From: Mytilus trossulus
Taxonomy: Eukaryota; Mollusca; Bivalvia; Mytilida; Mytilidae
DNA: 64,000 nt
Reading direction: 5' to 3'
Assembly: GCF_036588685.1 (NCBI RefSeq)
Contig: NC_086373.1
Location: 54,133,164-54,197,163 of the forward strand
In this document: piece by piece, positions 1 to 12,400 of the stretch
Position numbering within the stretch: position 1 is the stretch's first letter
Layout of the letters: every line of letters begins with the position of its first letter
Translations under genes and position numbers: made by a program
Notes under the pieces: generated by a model
The model's input: the letters and a program-made list of their open reading frames with translations, nothing else
What the model was told of the DNA's origin: nothing
Database searches by the model: none

Positions 1-52
1 CATCAGTAAATACAGTAACAGGTGAGCGACACAGGCTCTTGAGAGCCTCTAG
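1..52 (+). mobile_element. 3' end of a Helitron-like element (truncated by window edge)
   Basis: GAGCGACACAGGCTCTTGAG followed by AGCCTCTAG matches the end of the element at 24391-25500. It ends in a short perfect stem (GGCTC/GAGCC) directly before CTAG and is followed by T. That fits the hairpin plus CTRR end of Helitrons. Class assignment is inference. Confidence 0.5.
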
Positions 53-345
53 TTTTATTACAGAATAGCTAATAAGTGGTACTTTATTTATTACAGAATA
101 GCTAATTTATATAGATTTTAATAAGTGGTACTTTATTTATTACAGAAAAGCTAATTTATATAGATATTAATAAGTGGTACTTTTTTTATTTATTACAGAA
201 TAGCTAATTTATATAGATTTTAATAAGTGGTACTTTATTTATTACAGAAAAGCTAATTTATATAGATATTAATAAGTGGTACTTTATTTATTACAGAATA
301 GCTAATTTATATAGATATTAATAAGTGGTAATCTATTTATTACAG
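53..345 (+). repeat. Tandem array of the DMTF1 exon A acceptor
   Basis: About seven copies of a roughly 50-60 bp unit containing TTTATTTATTACAG followed by AATAGCTAATTT or AAAAGCTAATTT, that is, the acceptor plus the first 12 bases of exon A. The last copy is the one joined to exon A. The array starts directly at the Helitron-like end at base 52. Confidence 0.85.
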
Positions 346-414
346 AATAGCTAATTTGGACGTAAATGATGACACAGAGATTGATTGGAATGATCTAGCC
401 AGTAACTGGCCAAG
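346..414 (+). CDS. DMTF1: DMTF1 exon A (end of Myb-like region)
   Basis: The acceptor is TTTATTTATTACAG (AG at 344-345) and the donor AAG|GTTAGT at 415. The exon enters with one base of a split codon and reads IANLDVNDDTEIDWNDLASNWP plus two bases (in two parts: IANLDVNDDTEIDW, NDLASNWP). It leaves in a phase that requires one base from the next exon, which 738 supplies. The DWNDLASNW stretch is a Myb-type tryptophan context. The acceptor belongs to an upstream tandem array of near-identical acceptors (53-345), so the true start could be an earlier copy. Earlier copies, however, read into an in-frame TAA. Confidence 0.85.
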
Positions 415-3400
415 GTTAGTTGTAATTGTGTAGTATAACACTAAAATATGGTTCAGTTTATCTTTTTATTATAATAACACAGATTAATAATATAGAAATA
501 TACATTTTAATGAGTGATTTCACACTTTAATTTGATAAACATTCCATTCCTTCAATAAAAAGGGTTACACAGAAGTAAAGATTAATTCGATTTTATTGTT
601 CATTAAATTGTAACTGTTAAAAACTTCTACGATGCCATCTATTCATGTTTTAAATGTTGAAATGCAAATCTATTAACTCTGCTCACTTGTATTTACAAAA
701 GATGATAACACATTTATTTTACTTTATTTATTATTAGTGTGAGATCTCCCCAGTGGTTGAGAGGAAAATGGTGGTCATTAAAAAGGCATTGTACAGAATA
801 TCAAAGTATGGAATTTAAAGGTATGACACTTTGTAAATTTCATTTTGATCTAATGAACAGGTTTGGATTGTCTATAATTTTATCTTGTATAGCTCGATTT
901 GGTTACATTAGCTCCATTGGGCTCGAAACAATTATCTCCCTTAAAAAAAATCCCAAAAAAATCAAAGTTTCTGTAGTATAATTAGATTTGCAGTCTTAAA
1001 CAACCATCTGTCCCACTTCAGGTAAAAGTTTTTGGTCAAGGTAGATTTTGATGAAGTTAGAATTTAATCAACTTGAAACTTACTACACAAGTTCCCTATG
1101 ATATGATCTTTTTAATGTCAGATAAGAGTTTTAACCCCAATTTCAAGGTCCACTGAATACAGAAAATGATATTGTGAGTGGGGCTTCGGTTTCTATAGGC
1201 ACATTCTTGTTTTGGAGGATTTTTTTTTCTCACTAATTATAGATATCAATTTGGATTTAAGATATCCATATACACGATATAAAAACTTAATAGTTGCTGC
1301 ATTTTAGGATATGTTTGTATTGCAGATATGTTAGAGTATCTTAAGACAATACATTTACAAAACCTGAAAGTAAAACAGACCCCACAGGCAGGCAGTGGTA
1401 TGAAGTTTATAGGTCTACAGAATGATGTCACCACACAGTATATACCTATACAATTAAATTCAGGTATGCAACATAATGTGAAGTTTATAGGTCTACAGAA
1501 TGATGTCACCACACAGTATATACCTATACAATTAAATTCAGGTATGCAACATGGTGTGAAGTTTATAGGTCTACAGAATGATGTCACCACACAGTATATA
1601 CCTATACAATTAAATTCAGGTGTGAAACAATGGTATGAAGTTTATAGGTCTACAGAATGATGTCACCACACAGTATATACCTATACAATTAAATTCAGGT
1701 ATGAAACAGTGGTGTGAAGTTTATAGGTCTACAGAATGATGTCACCACACAGTATATACCTATACAATGAAATTCAGGTATGCAACATAATGTGAAGTTT
1801 ATAGGTCTACAGAATGATGTCACCACACAGTATATACCTATACAATTAAATTCAGGTATGCAACAATGGTGTGGAGTTTATAGGTCTACAGAATGATGTC
1901 ACCACACAGTATATACCTATACAATTAAATTCAGGTATGCAACATGGTGTGAAGTTTATAGGTCTACAGAATGATGTCACCACACAGTATATACCTATAC
2001 AATGAAATTCAGGTATGCAACAATGGTGTGTAGTTTATAGGTCTACAGAATGATGTTAACACATAGTATATACCTATACAATGAAATTCAGGTATGCAAC
2101 AATGGTGTGAAGTTTATAGGTCTACAGAATGATGTCACCACACAGTATATACCTATACAATTAAATTCAGGTATGCAACATAATGTGAAGTTTATAGGTC
2201 TACAGAATGATGTCACCACACAGTATATACCTATACAATGAAATTCAGGTATGCAACAATGGTGTGGAGTTTATAGGTCTACAGAATGATGTCACCACAC
2301 AGTATATACCTATACAATGAAATTCAGGTATGCAACATGGTGTGAAGTTTATAGGTCTACAGAATGATGTCACCACACAGTATATACCTATACAATTAAA
2401 TTCAGGTATGCAACAATGGTGTGGAGTTTATAGGTCTACAGAATGATGTCACCACACAGTATATACCTATACAATTAAATTCAGGTATGCAACATGGTGT
2501 GAAGTTTATAGGTCTACAGAATGATGTCACCACACAGTATATACCTATACAGTTATATAAGTTGACTCTACAAAATATGTAGGCCTTACTCTTCAATCAA
2601 ATTTAAAATGGGACAAACCTATAGATAAAATGACATCAAAAGCAAATCAGTCCCTTGGATTTATTCGTAGAAACCTAAAAATAGCCTCTCCAAAAGTTAA
2701 AGCACATGCATATAAAGCTCTTGTCCGACCAAAATTAGAGTACTGCTCAACAATCTGGGATCCACATCAAAAACAGCAAATTACACAAATCGAAAAAGTA
2801 CAGAGAAGAGCAGCACGCTTCTCATGCAATGGCTTCCATAACACCAGCTCAGTTACTGAAATGATGACAGACCTAAATTGGTACCCACTCGAAATTAGGC
2901 GCTTACGTTACAGATTTGTTTTCTTCTACAAAATTATTCATGAAATTGTTGCAGTCCCTACACATAACCTTTTGATCCCACTAGACAATAGAACCAGACA
3001 TAGCAATCCACACTCATTTAGGCAGATACAAACATCTAAAGACAGTTATAAATATTCCTTTTATCCACGAACAATTATAAATTGGAACTATCTGCCACAA
3101 CAAATAGTTTCATGCAGTACAGTAGAGGGATTTAAGAGTATGATCACAGAATCTGCTCTCATCCCCATATTCTATTCCTAACTATTTTGTTATCAAATGT
3201 ATATAGTTTTATCAAAAATTTATTTTTCGAATGTACATACGTTATTTTGTTTTTTCTTGATTTTGTTATTTTTGATTTTTTTCCTTGCTAAAATGTAAAT
3301 TATAAATTTTTAGTCGACACCCGTTGAATAATCTTCAATTATTAAAGAATCGCTTGAAACTTAAAGAAGAAGAAGAAGAAATCCCATTGGTAGCCTACAT

Positions 3401-6400
3401 CTGTTATCTATTCTTTGGTTCGGGTTATTGTCCCGTTGACATATTCCCCTTTTCCATTCTCAATTTCATTCTGTGGATAGTTGTTGTATTGGCAATCATA
3501 CCACAGCTCCTTATTTTTATATGTCTTAGCAGCACTTGCTGGTAAATTGATGCAGAAAATAATAACATTACAATTTTGATGTACACAAGCAGTTTCAATA
3601 AAATATATGTTTTTGTCAATGTTTTTGTAACATACCATATGAATAGATGAAGATGTTAGATAGACTTAATGACAAATAACCAAGGATATCTAAAGGTGTT
3701 CAGCAGTATACAGATGTCTATACAATACATTCATGTACAGCTCTATGATTACCCATAAATAAATTTATCAGTCAAAAGCAATTGGATTATACACAATTAT
3801 TCCTAGACAGCTTTAACATTAAATACATATTTTGTGACACAAACAGTCACACGTACGGTGACCTATAATTGTTAATGTTTGTGTCATTTTAGTCTTTTGT
3901 GGATAGTGGATAGTTGTCTCATTGGCAATCATACCACATCTTCTTTTTTATACTATCCATTTGTTCTATCAGATGATATGTTAACAGACTATTCATTTAA
4001 TGCTAACTTTGTGTTTTCAGTTTTATGCAACAACCTTTCAGAACAGGTAAAAATTATGCAAACACGAAAAAAACTGATGTATAGTAGTTCCAAATATTCT
4101 TTACAATTCCTTTTATGAGAAAAATAATCAACTAAGATATAATTATATATGTGATACTTTACTTTCAGGAGTAGATGATGGTGGTGATAGTATACAGTAT
4201 GAAGTTCTCCACCAATCAGATTCAGGGATGTACCTTATCGCACCAGCCAATAGTACCCCTATCTCACTCAGTAGCATGGCCATGGGAACAGATCATATTA
4301 TTGTTCATTCTCTACCAGTAAGTTTTTGTTATTGCTGATCCTAAAATATTTTAATATCAGAAAATACTGCATGCATCTTTTCATGAATTTTGTGCAGATG
4401 AATTATGCTATTGAGTTATTATTTTGCTAAATATATCATGTCACAATTTTGCACAATAACAAAAATATCACAATAACTTTTTGATTAAAAGTATTGGTTA
4501 TTTAATGGTTTTGATTACCAGCAAAATTGCTGAAACTTTCCAACTTCCCAGCAATTAAACTTTTCCTTTATAAAGACTCCTGACATTCATTTTTCCTGAT
4601 GGACCCTTTTAATTGGTGCAATTATAATGAGAAAAGACATTGATTGCTATAAGATTAAATTAGAATTTTAAGGGAGTTCGCTTCTCAGTTTCAAAGTAAT
4701 TAACTTTTCAAAACACTAGTTTATATTGATAGGGAATTGATAAAGGAATCCAAAGAGCAAAAAAAATATATAGGTCACCGTGCTTGTTTTCGAGATATGA
4801 GCTATTAAAAATTTTGGCTGGAAAATATTCTCTCTTGACTTTTCATAGCTTTATCATTGTCACGTTGTAGTCCTCAAAAACTGTTTAAAAGAAATGAAAA
4901 TTTTATAAGACTTTTACAGATGGCTTATCACTATACCAGTAAAAGATTTTCAAAAAGAAAACTTGGATCAACGGGCATTTTTTTCAAGGCATTCAAATGG
5001 ATAAAACCAGAGGATTCCGAAAATCTTACAAAAATTCCATAACATGACAAGCCAGCTTCCTTAATTTAAACAGTTTCTAATATATTGCACCAAATGTTAT
5101 TTCAAAGTTGCATCTAAATATTTTTTTTCATAATTAATGATTACTGATTTATTCTAGCTTTCAAAAACTTGAAACATTCTTCTTGACAAGTTTGAGACAG
5201 GAACACAACATTAGTATGATGTAGAGCAAATACAAGTTAAAGTCTGACTTTTGCTTTTGATTGAATTTTAGGTCAAGTTAAGCTAACAAATATTAGCATT
5301 ATGTTTTTATTATACCCTGCTTTAAAAACGTAGGAGTATACTGTTTTACCTCTGTCTGGCCATCCTTCCATCCATCCATCCGCCAGTCCTTCCGTCCCAT
5401 GGATATTTTCGTCACATTTTTCTCAGGCATTACAATACAAGGATTTGTGAAATTTGGTTTAAGGGTTTATATACATGTAAGTCAGCTGTACTGTGTGATG
5501 CATTTTAAGATTCATCACTCAACAATTTCCTGTTTACAAAAATATTTGGCTGGGGTATCATCAGTGAGCAGTAGCTTGTAGTTTCACTTGTTTGTCATCT
5601 CTTATAGAGATCTTGGGACAATTTTATATTATTTTACTTTTTATTACTTAACAAATATATATTTGATCTTAAAGGTGTACTGATAACTTGAGTGGGGAGG
5701 GTCAGACCTTTATAAGGACTTGGGATCAGGTGTTTTTAAGCTTTGGATTTCAGGAAGGATCCTTTTCGGGATCAGGGATATTTTTTTGGAATTTCAGGAT
5801 GCTTGGATTTTAATTTCTTTGAATTTCAGGACCTCAGGATTTTGTGTTTTTAAGCCTGGAATTTCGGGATCAGGACCCCTAAAGACACCCCCCTCTTGAG
5901 TTGACCAGACTTTTGTACTTCATTAGTTTTAAAAATATATAATTTAAATTTGTTAAGTTATCTGGATATCTATGAATAAAAATGTTGTATTTTATCATGT
6001 ATTGGAAATTTCTGTAAAATGATTTATAATTTGATTGAAAGTAAGCTGTTTTTCTGTTGAAATATATGGAACGCCACGACTGCTTTATGTTTATAATCAG
6101 CATTATACGCAGTGTTCACAGCATTATATGAAGTGATCACAGCATTATATGTAGTGCTCACAACATTATATGAAGTGATCACAGCATTATATGCAGTGCT
6201 CACAGCATTATATGCAGTGTTCACAACATTATATGAAGTGCTCACAACATTATATTAAGTGCTCACAACATTATATTAAGTGCTCACAACATTATATTAA
6301 GTGCTCACAACATTATATTAAGTGTTCACAACATTATACGTTTTTTGTTGTATGATGAGATTGATGTATGATGAGATTTATGAATGATGAGATCATTCGG

Positions 6401-9400
6401 TAAACTTCGTTTTTTAGCGGAAATTACCGAATCCATAATTGGTAAATTACGGTAATGCCCAGCAAACAAATTTAAAAAGTTATTAAAATCATGTTATCAT
6501 AAGGTAGCATACAATATTTAAAACTGATTGAAATAAGTAAGGAAAAGATGAAACTGAGAGGTGAATGATTGAAGAAGTTCTGTTCGTCGTAAGAAATACG
6601 AATGGCAAAATGTAAGTTAAATAATAAAAAGTTTATTTAATGAAATATCGTAGGAAAATTTGTATGATATATTCTCGAGTTCATTTCCTACTGAAGAAAT
6701 TTAGCAAGGTGCCACTTTATAGTCCGTACTCAGTTTTAAAAAGCTTAATTACCTTTTAAATAAAACAGTTAGCTTTCTATAACACATAGGTGCCATATTA
6801 CGCTAGCTTATATATGTCATGATAGAGTCATTTTTGGCATCGATTTTCAGAATTTGGCATTTTTACATGAATAAGTATCTAACAGATATGGAAAATGCAG
6901 TTTAAAGCATTTCGCTGTAGGTGCTAAACATAACTTTACATCAATTATTCCATTTTTTTACAAGCTTTTTAGCACGGCAAGTACTAAAATTGTCTTCTAA
7001 ATGTGATCAGCAGTCTTATATAGAAATTTTAAACTTTCATAGAAAAATTTACCCTTTCAAGACCCTGTTAAACATTTTCATTTAAAGTTATCATCTCTTA
7101 TGAAAATTGAGTTTGTGGGGATGAATAAAACGTTTACTACGTTTGTTCGTCAGTTTGCACGGTACATACATGTATATATATAAAAGTGGTATGATTGCCA
7201 ATGAAACAACTTTCCACAAGAGACAAAATGACATCACAGAAATTTTAAACAGCTAAACGGCCACAGTACGACCTTCAACAATGAGGAAAGCCCATACCGG
7301 ATAGTCAGCTATAGAAGGCCCCGAAATGATAAACGAAAAATATTCCTAATTTATGTACAAACAAACGATCAAAAAACTAACATGTATATAACACATTAAT
7401 TAACAAACGACAACCACTGAAATAAAGGCTCCTCCTGACTTGGGACGGCCACATATATGCAAAATGTGGCGGGTTTTAACATGTTAGCGGGATGTTGGTA
7501 TCCTCCCTCTAACCTGGGACAGTGGCGTAACAGAACAACATAAGAACGAACTATGAAAATCAGTTGTAAAAGGCTTGTTAGTTTTCTCGTTTGAATTGTT
7601 TTACATGGTCGTATCGGGGCCTTTTATAGCTGACTATGCGGTATGGGATTTGGTCATTGTTGAAGGCTGTACAGTGACCTATAGTTGTTAATGTTTGTGT
7701 CATTTTGGTATTTTGTGGATAGTTGTCTCATTGGCAATCATACCACATCTTCTTTTTTATATTAACTCATTAGATGGGTACAAATATAATTACATATGAT
7801 CTAACAAGAAAATAGAGTGAACGTGCATGTGGGCGGGTACTTGTATATCCCAACAATAAAAAGACACTATAAGTACTGATCTGAGAGTATATATAACTAA
7901 TATAGTACCATGCTGTTGATTAAAAATAACATCACTCCAGACCCTTTTGTTTTCCACACAATTAATATTGCCAATAATTAAGAAGTTCCGGGTCGAATCG
8001 ATACCAATAATATATTCACCTGTTAACTATTACATTATCTGTACGTTCCGCATCAGTTTCAACAAGAATGCTTTGCATTTGTTGCCGAATCACCTAAAAC
8101 TTTATGCTATCGTATTTTTAAAAATAATTTTCAATTGGAAAAATATTCTTTTATGTTTGAAAGAAAGAAATTTTTACCTACATACTGCTGGTCTAACCCT
8201 AATATCTATAAGTTTGATCAACTGTTTAATTCATGTAATATTGTAATATTAGAAAAACTATGTAAATTTATAAAAGTTATAAATGTGAAAGTCAGTCCTC
8301 CAAGTTAATTTCATTGTATTGTTCACACATGCTTGTAAAAATTGTACCTTATAGTTATATTTATGTAAGTTCTCTATAACTATGTAATTGTAGTTTTATG
8401 AGAAATAAAGTATTCGTATTCGCATCTGACAGGAGTACCACGAAACGCTGTATTTAAGATTTTGCTATATACACGGGTCGTAATCACAGGGTTGAAACTA
8501 CTTAATTCAATCATTGTCACATTGTTCCCGATTGTAGTACTTTAATCAGTATGACTTTCTAAGATGACAATACGAATAATAAAAATCTGGACTTAAAATA
8601 AGGCGTATAGGTACAGCATGTACAGTTTTCAATTTGTTAGACGTTAAACAGCGAATCAAAGATTCAATTTTATTCATAACTCATAAAGGACAAAACTGTT
8701 GATTAAAAAATACTCCTTTCCAGAGACTTTTGTTTTCCAAACAAAATCAATAATACAAATATTAAATTGACAAGTTCCAGGTCGACGGGTTCAAACAGAA
8801 AGATGTTAAAAGCAGAAAAAACTTCATCTTATAATCAGCATGACTTTATCAGATGACAATACCAATACTAAAATAAGGCTTACGCATAGTTATATTCTTT
8901 AATTCAGTCACAGACCCGCGATATCACGGATGTGTTCTAGTAAATATATATACATATTAAGTTGTGAATATGGTGAAACTAATCCTCAAAATAAGTTTTA
9001 AATGCCCTGGTGTGGAATAAACTTGGGTTAAATTGATCATACTTCTTAATTTACTTATTTCAATCCGTTTTAAATATTGTATACTGCCTTAATGATCACA
9101 TATATAATTATAACTGTTTAAATTTGTTTTTTGGGCATTAATTTACCGTAATTTACCAATTATGGATTCGGTAATTTCCGCTAAAAAACGAAGTTTACCG
9201 AATGATCTCATCATTCATAAATCTCATCATACATCAATCTCATCATACAACAAAAAACGTATAATGTTGTGAACACTTAGTATAATGTTGTGAGCACTTA
9301 ATATAATGTTGTGAGCACTTAATATAATGTTGTGAGCACTTAATATAATGTTGTGAGCACTTCATATTATGTTGTGAACACTGCATATAATGCTGTGAGC

Positions 9401-12400
9401 ACTGCATATAATGCTGTGATCACTTCATATAATGTTGTGAGCACTACATATAATGCTGTGATCACTTCATATAATGCTGTGAACACTGCGTATAATGCTG
9501 ATTATTAACATAAGGCAGTCGTGGCGTTCCATAGAAATATATTGATATTGGTTGGAATATACTGATATTGTACAGCATATTAATGATCAGATATTGTACA
9601 TTAATGGTCAGATATTGTACAGCATATAAAGGATCAGATATGGTACAGCATATTAATGATCAGATATGGTACAGCATATTAATGATCAGATATTGTACAT
9701 TAATGATCAGATATTGTACATTAATGATCAGATATTGTACAGCATATTAATGATCAGATATTGTACAGCATATTAATGATCAGATATGGTACAGCATATT
9801 AATGATCAGATATTGTACATTAATGATCAGATATTGTACAACATATTAATGATCAGATATGGTACAGCATATTAATGATCAGATATGGTACAGCATATTA
9901 AGGATCAGATATGGTACAGCATATTAATGATCAGATATGGTACAGCATATTAATGATCAGATATTGTACATTAATGATCAGATATTGTACATTAATGATC
10001 AGATATTGTACAGCATATTAATGATCAGATATTGTACAGCATATTAATGATCAGATATGGTACAGCATATTAATGATCAGATATTGTACATTAATGATCA
10101 GATATTGTACAACATATTAATGATCAGATATGGTACAGCATATTAATGATCAGATATTGTACAGCATATTAATGATCAGATATGGTACAGCATATTAATG
10201 ATCAGATATTGTACAGCATATTAATGATCAGATATTGTACAGCATATTAATGATCAGATATTGTACAGCATATTAATGATCAGATATGTTAATTCATTTA
10301 ATTTGGTTTTTTTTTTAAATAGACAACTAACATATCAACAAGTGAAAGTGTATCTGTAGAAATGAACCCTCAGTCTGTGATACTTTCAAATGAAACTGAT
10401 ACTGGAGTTACCTCACTTGATTCCACAACCATCTCATTACCAATAGAACAAGACTCTCTTTCAGTTAGTAATGGAGGTAAGTTGTCACTATTGATTACCT
10501 CCCTTGATTCCACATACCAATAGAACAAGACTCTCTTTCAGTTAGTAATGGGGGTAAGTTGTCACTATTGATTACCTCCCTTGATTCCACAACCGTCTCA
10601 TTACCAATAGAACAAGACTCAGTTTCTGTAAGTAATGAAGGCAAGTTGTCACTATTGATTACCTCCCTTGATTCCACAACCATCTCATTCCCAATAGAAC
10701 ACGACTAAGTTTCTGTTAGTAATGAAGGTAAGTTATCACTATTGATTACCTCCCTTGATTCCACAACCGTCTCATTACCAATAGAACAAGACTCAGTTTC
10801 TGTTAGTAATGAAGGTAAGTTATCACTATTGATTACCTCCCTTGATTCGACAACCATCTCATTCCCAATAGAACAAGACTCTCTTTCAGTTAGTAATAGA
10901 GGTAAGTAGTCACTATTGATTACCTCCCTTGATTCCACAACCATCTCATTCCCAATAGAACAAGACTCTCTTTCAGTAAGAATGGAGGTAAGTAGTCACT
11001 ATTGATTACCTCCCTTGATTCCACAACCATCTCATTCCCAATAGAACAAGACTCTCTTTCAGTAAGAATGGAGGTAAGTAGTCACTTGATTACCTCCCTT
11101 GATTTCCCAACCATCTCATTCCCAATAGAACAAGACTCTCTTTCAGTTAGTAATGGAGGTAAGTAGTCACTATTGATTACCTCCCTTGATTCCACAACCA
11201 TCTCATTCCCAATAGAACAAGACTCTCTTTCAGTTAGTAATGGAGGTAAGTTGTCACTATTGATTACCTCCCTTGATTCCACAACCATCTCATTCCCTAT
11301 AGAACAGGACTCAGTTTCAGTTAGTAATGAAGGCAAGTTGTCACTATTGATTACCTCCCTTGATTCCACAACCATCTCATTCCCAATAGAACACGACTAA
11401 GTTTCTGTTAGTAATGAAGGTAAGTTATCACTATTGATTACCTCCCTTGATTCCACAACCGTCTCATTACCAATAGAACAAGACTCAGTTTCTGTTAGTA
11501 ATGAAGGTAAGTTATCACTATTGATTACCTCCCTTGATTCGACAACCATCTCATTCCCAATAGAACAAGACTCTCTTTCAGTTAGTAATAGAGGTAAGTA
11601 GTCACTATTGATTACCTCCCTTGATTCCACAACCATCTCATTCCCAATAGAACAAGACTCTCTTTCAGTAAGAATGGAGGTAAGTAGTCACTATTGATTA
11701 CCTCCCTTGATTCCACAACCATCTCATTCCCAATAGAACAAGACTCTCTTTCAGTAAGAATGGAGGTAAGTAGTCACTTGATTACCTCCCTTGATTTCCC
11801 AACCATCTCATTCCCAATAGAACAAGACTCTCTTTCAGTTAGTAATGGAGGTAAGTTGTCACTATTGATTACCTCCCTTGATTCCACATACCAATAGAAC
11901 AAGACTCTCTTTCAGTTAGTAATGGGGGTAAGTTGTCACTATTGATTACCTCCCTTGATTCCACAACCGTCTCATTACCAATAGAACAAGACTCAGTTTC
12001 TGTAAGTAATGAAGGCAAGTTGTCACTATTGATTACCTCCCTTGATTCCACAACCATCTCATTCCCAATAGAACACGACTAAGTTTCTGTTAGTAATGAA
12101 GGTAAGTTATCACTATTGATTACCTCCCTTGATTCCACAACCGTCTCATTACCAATAGAACAAGACTCAGTTTCTGTTAGTAATGAAGGTAAGTTATCAC
12201 TATTGATTACCTCCCTTGATTCGACAACCATCTCATTCCCAATAGAACAAGACTCTCTTTCAGTTAGTAATAGAGGTAAGTAGTCACTATTGATTACCTC
12301 CCTTGATTCCACAACCATCTCATTCCCAATAGAACAAGACTCTCTTTCAGTAAGAATGGAGGTAAGTAGTCACTATTGATTACCTCCCTTGATTCCACAA

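Larger units (their letters stand above)
6065..9533. mobile_element. Fold-back type DNA element with 0.41-kb inverted arms and target duplication
   Basis: Left arm 6065-6476 and right arm 9117-9533 are inverted copies. Outer ends are TATGGAACGCCACGACTGC and its reverse complement. Directly outside lie GAAATA at 6059-6064 and GAAATA at 9534-9539, a 6-bp duplication (or 9 bp, GAAATATAT, if the ends are set three bases differently). Each arm holds a 21-bp tandem array, then AACATTATACG, a TGATGAGAT triplet and CGGTAATTTCCG-type sequence. The 2.6-kb interior holds nested mussel repeats and no transposase that I can recognise, so it is non-autonomous. It lies in DMTF1 intron D-E. Confidence 0.8.

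Noticed and set aside
1-345. CRISPR-like array
   Set aside because: Eukaryotic context. The repeats are contiguous minisatellite units with a splice acceptor, without unique spacers.
1246-2596. Minus-strand Cys-rich repeat ORFs (CIGIYCVVTSFCRPINFTPC)
   Set aside because: Mirror of the exon C array. The plus strand fits DMTF1 by phase and motif.
4019-4044. 26-bp candidate exon between TTTTCAG and GTAAAA before exon D
   Set aside because: Including it would put exon D into a frame with stops.
7947-8246. 99-codon plus-strand ORF inside the fold-back element as a transposase
   Set aside because: No catalytic motif, low-complexity I/L/F composition, and a partial direct repeat of it at 8700 is not open.
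10495-12318. Other minus-strand repeat ORFs with the same 29-residue unit
   Set aside because: Same array, higher-order copies; no independent coding evidence.
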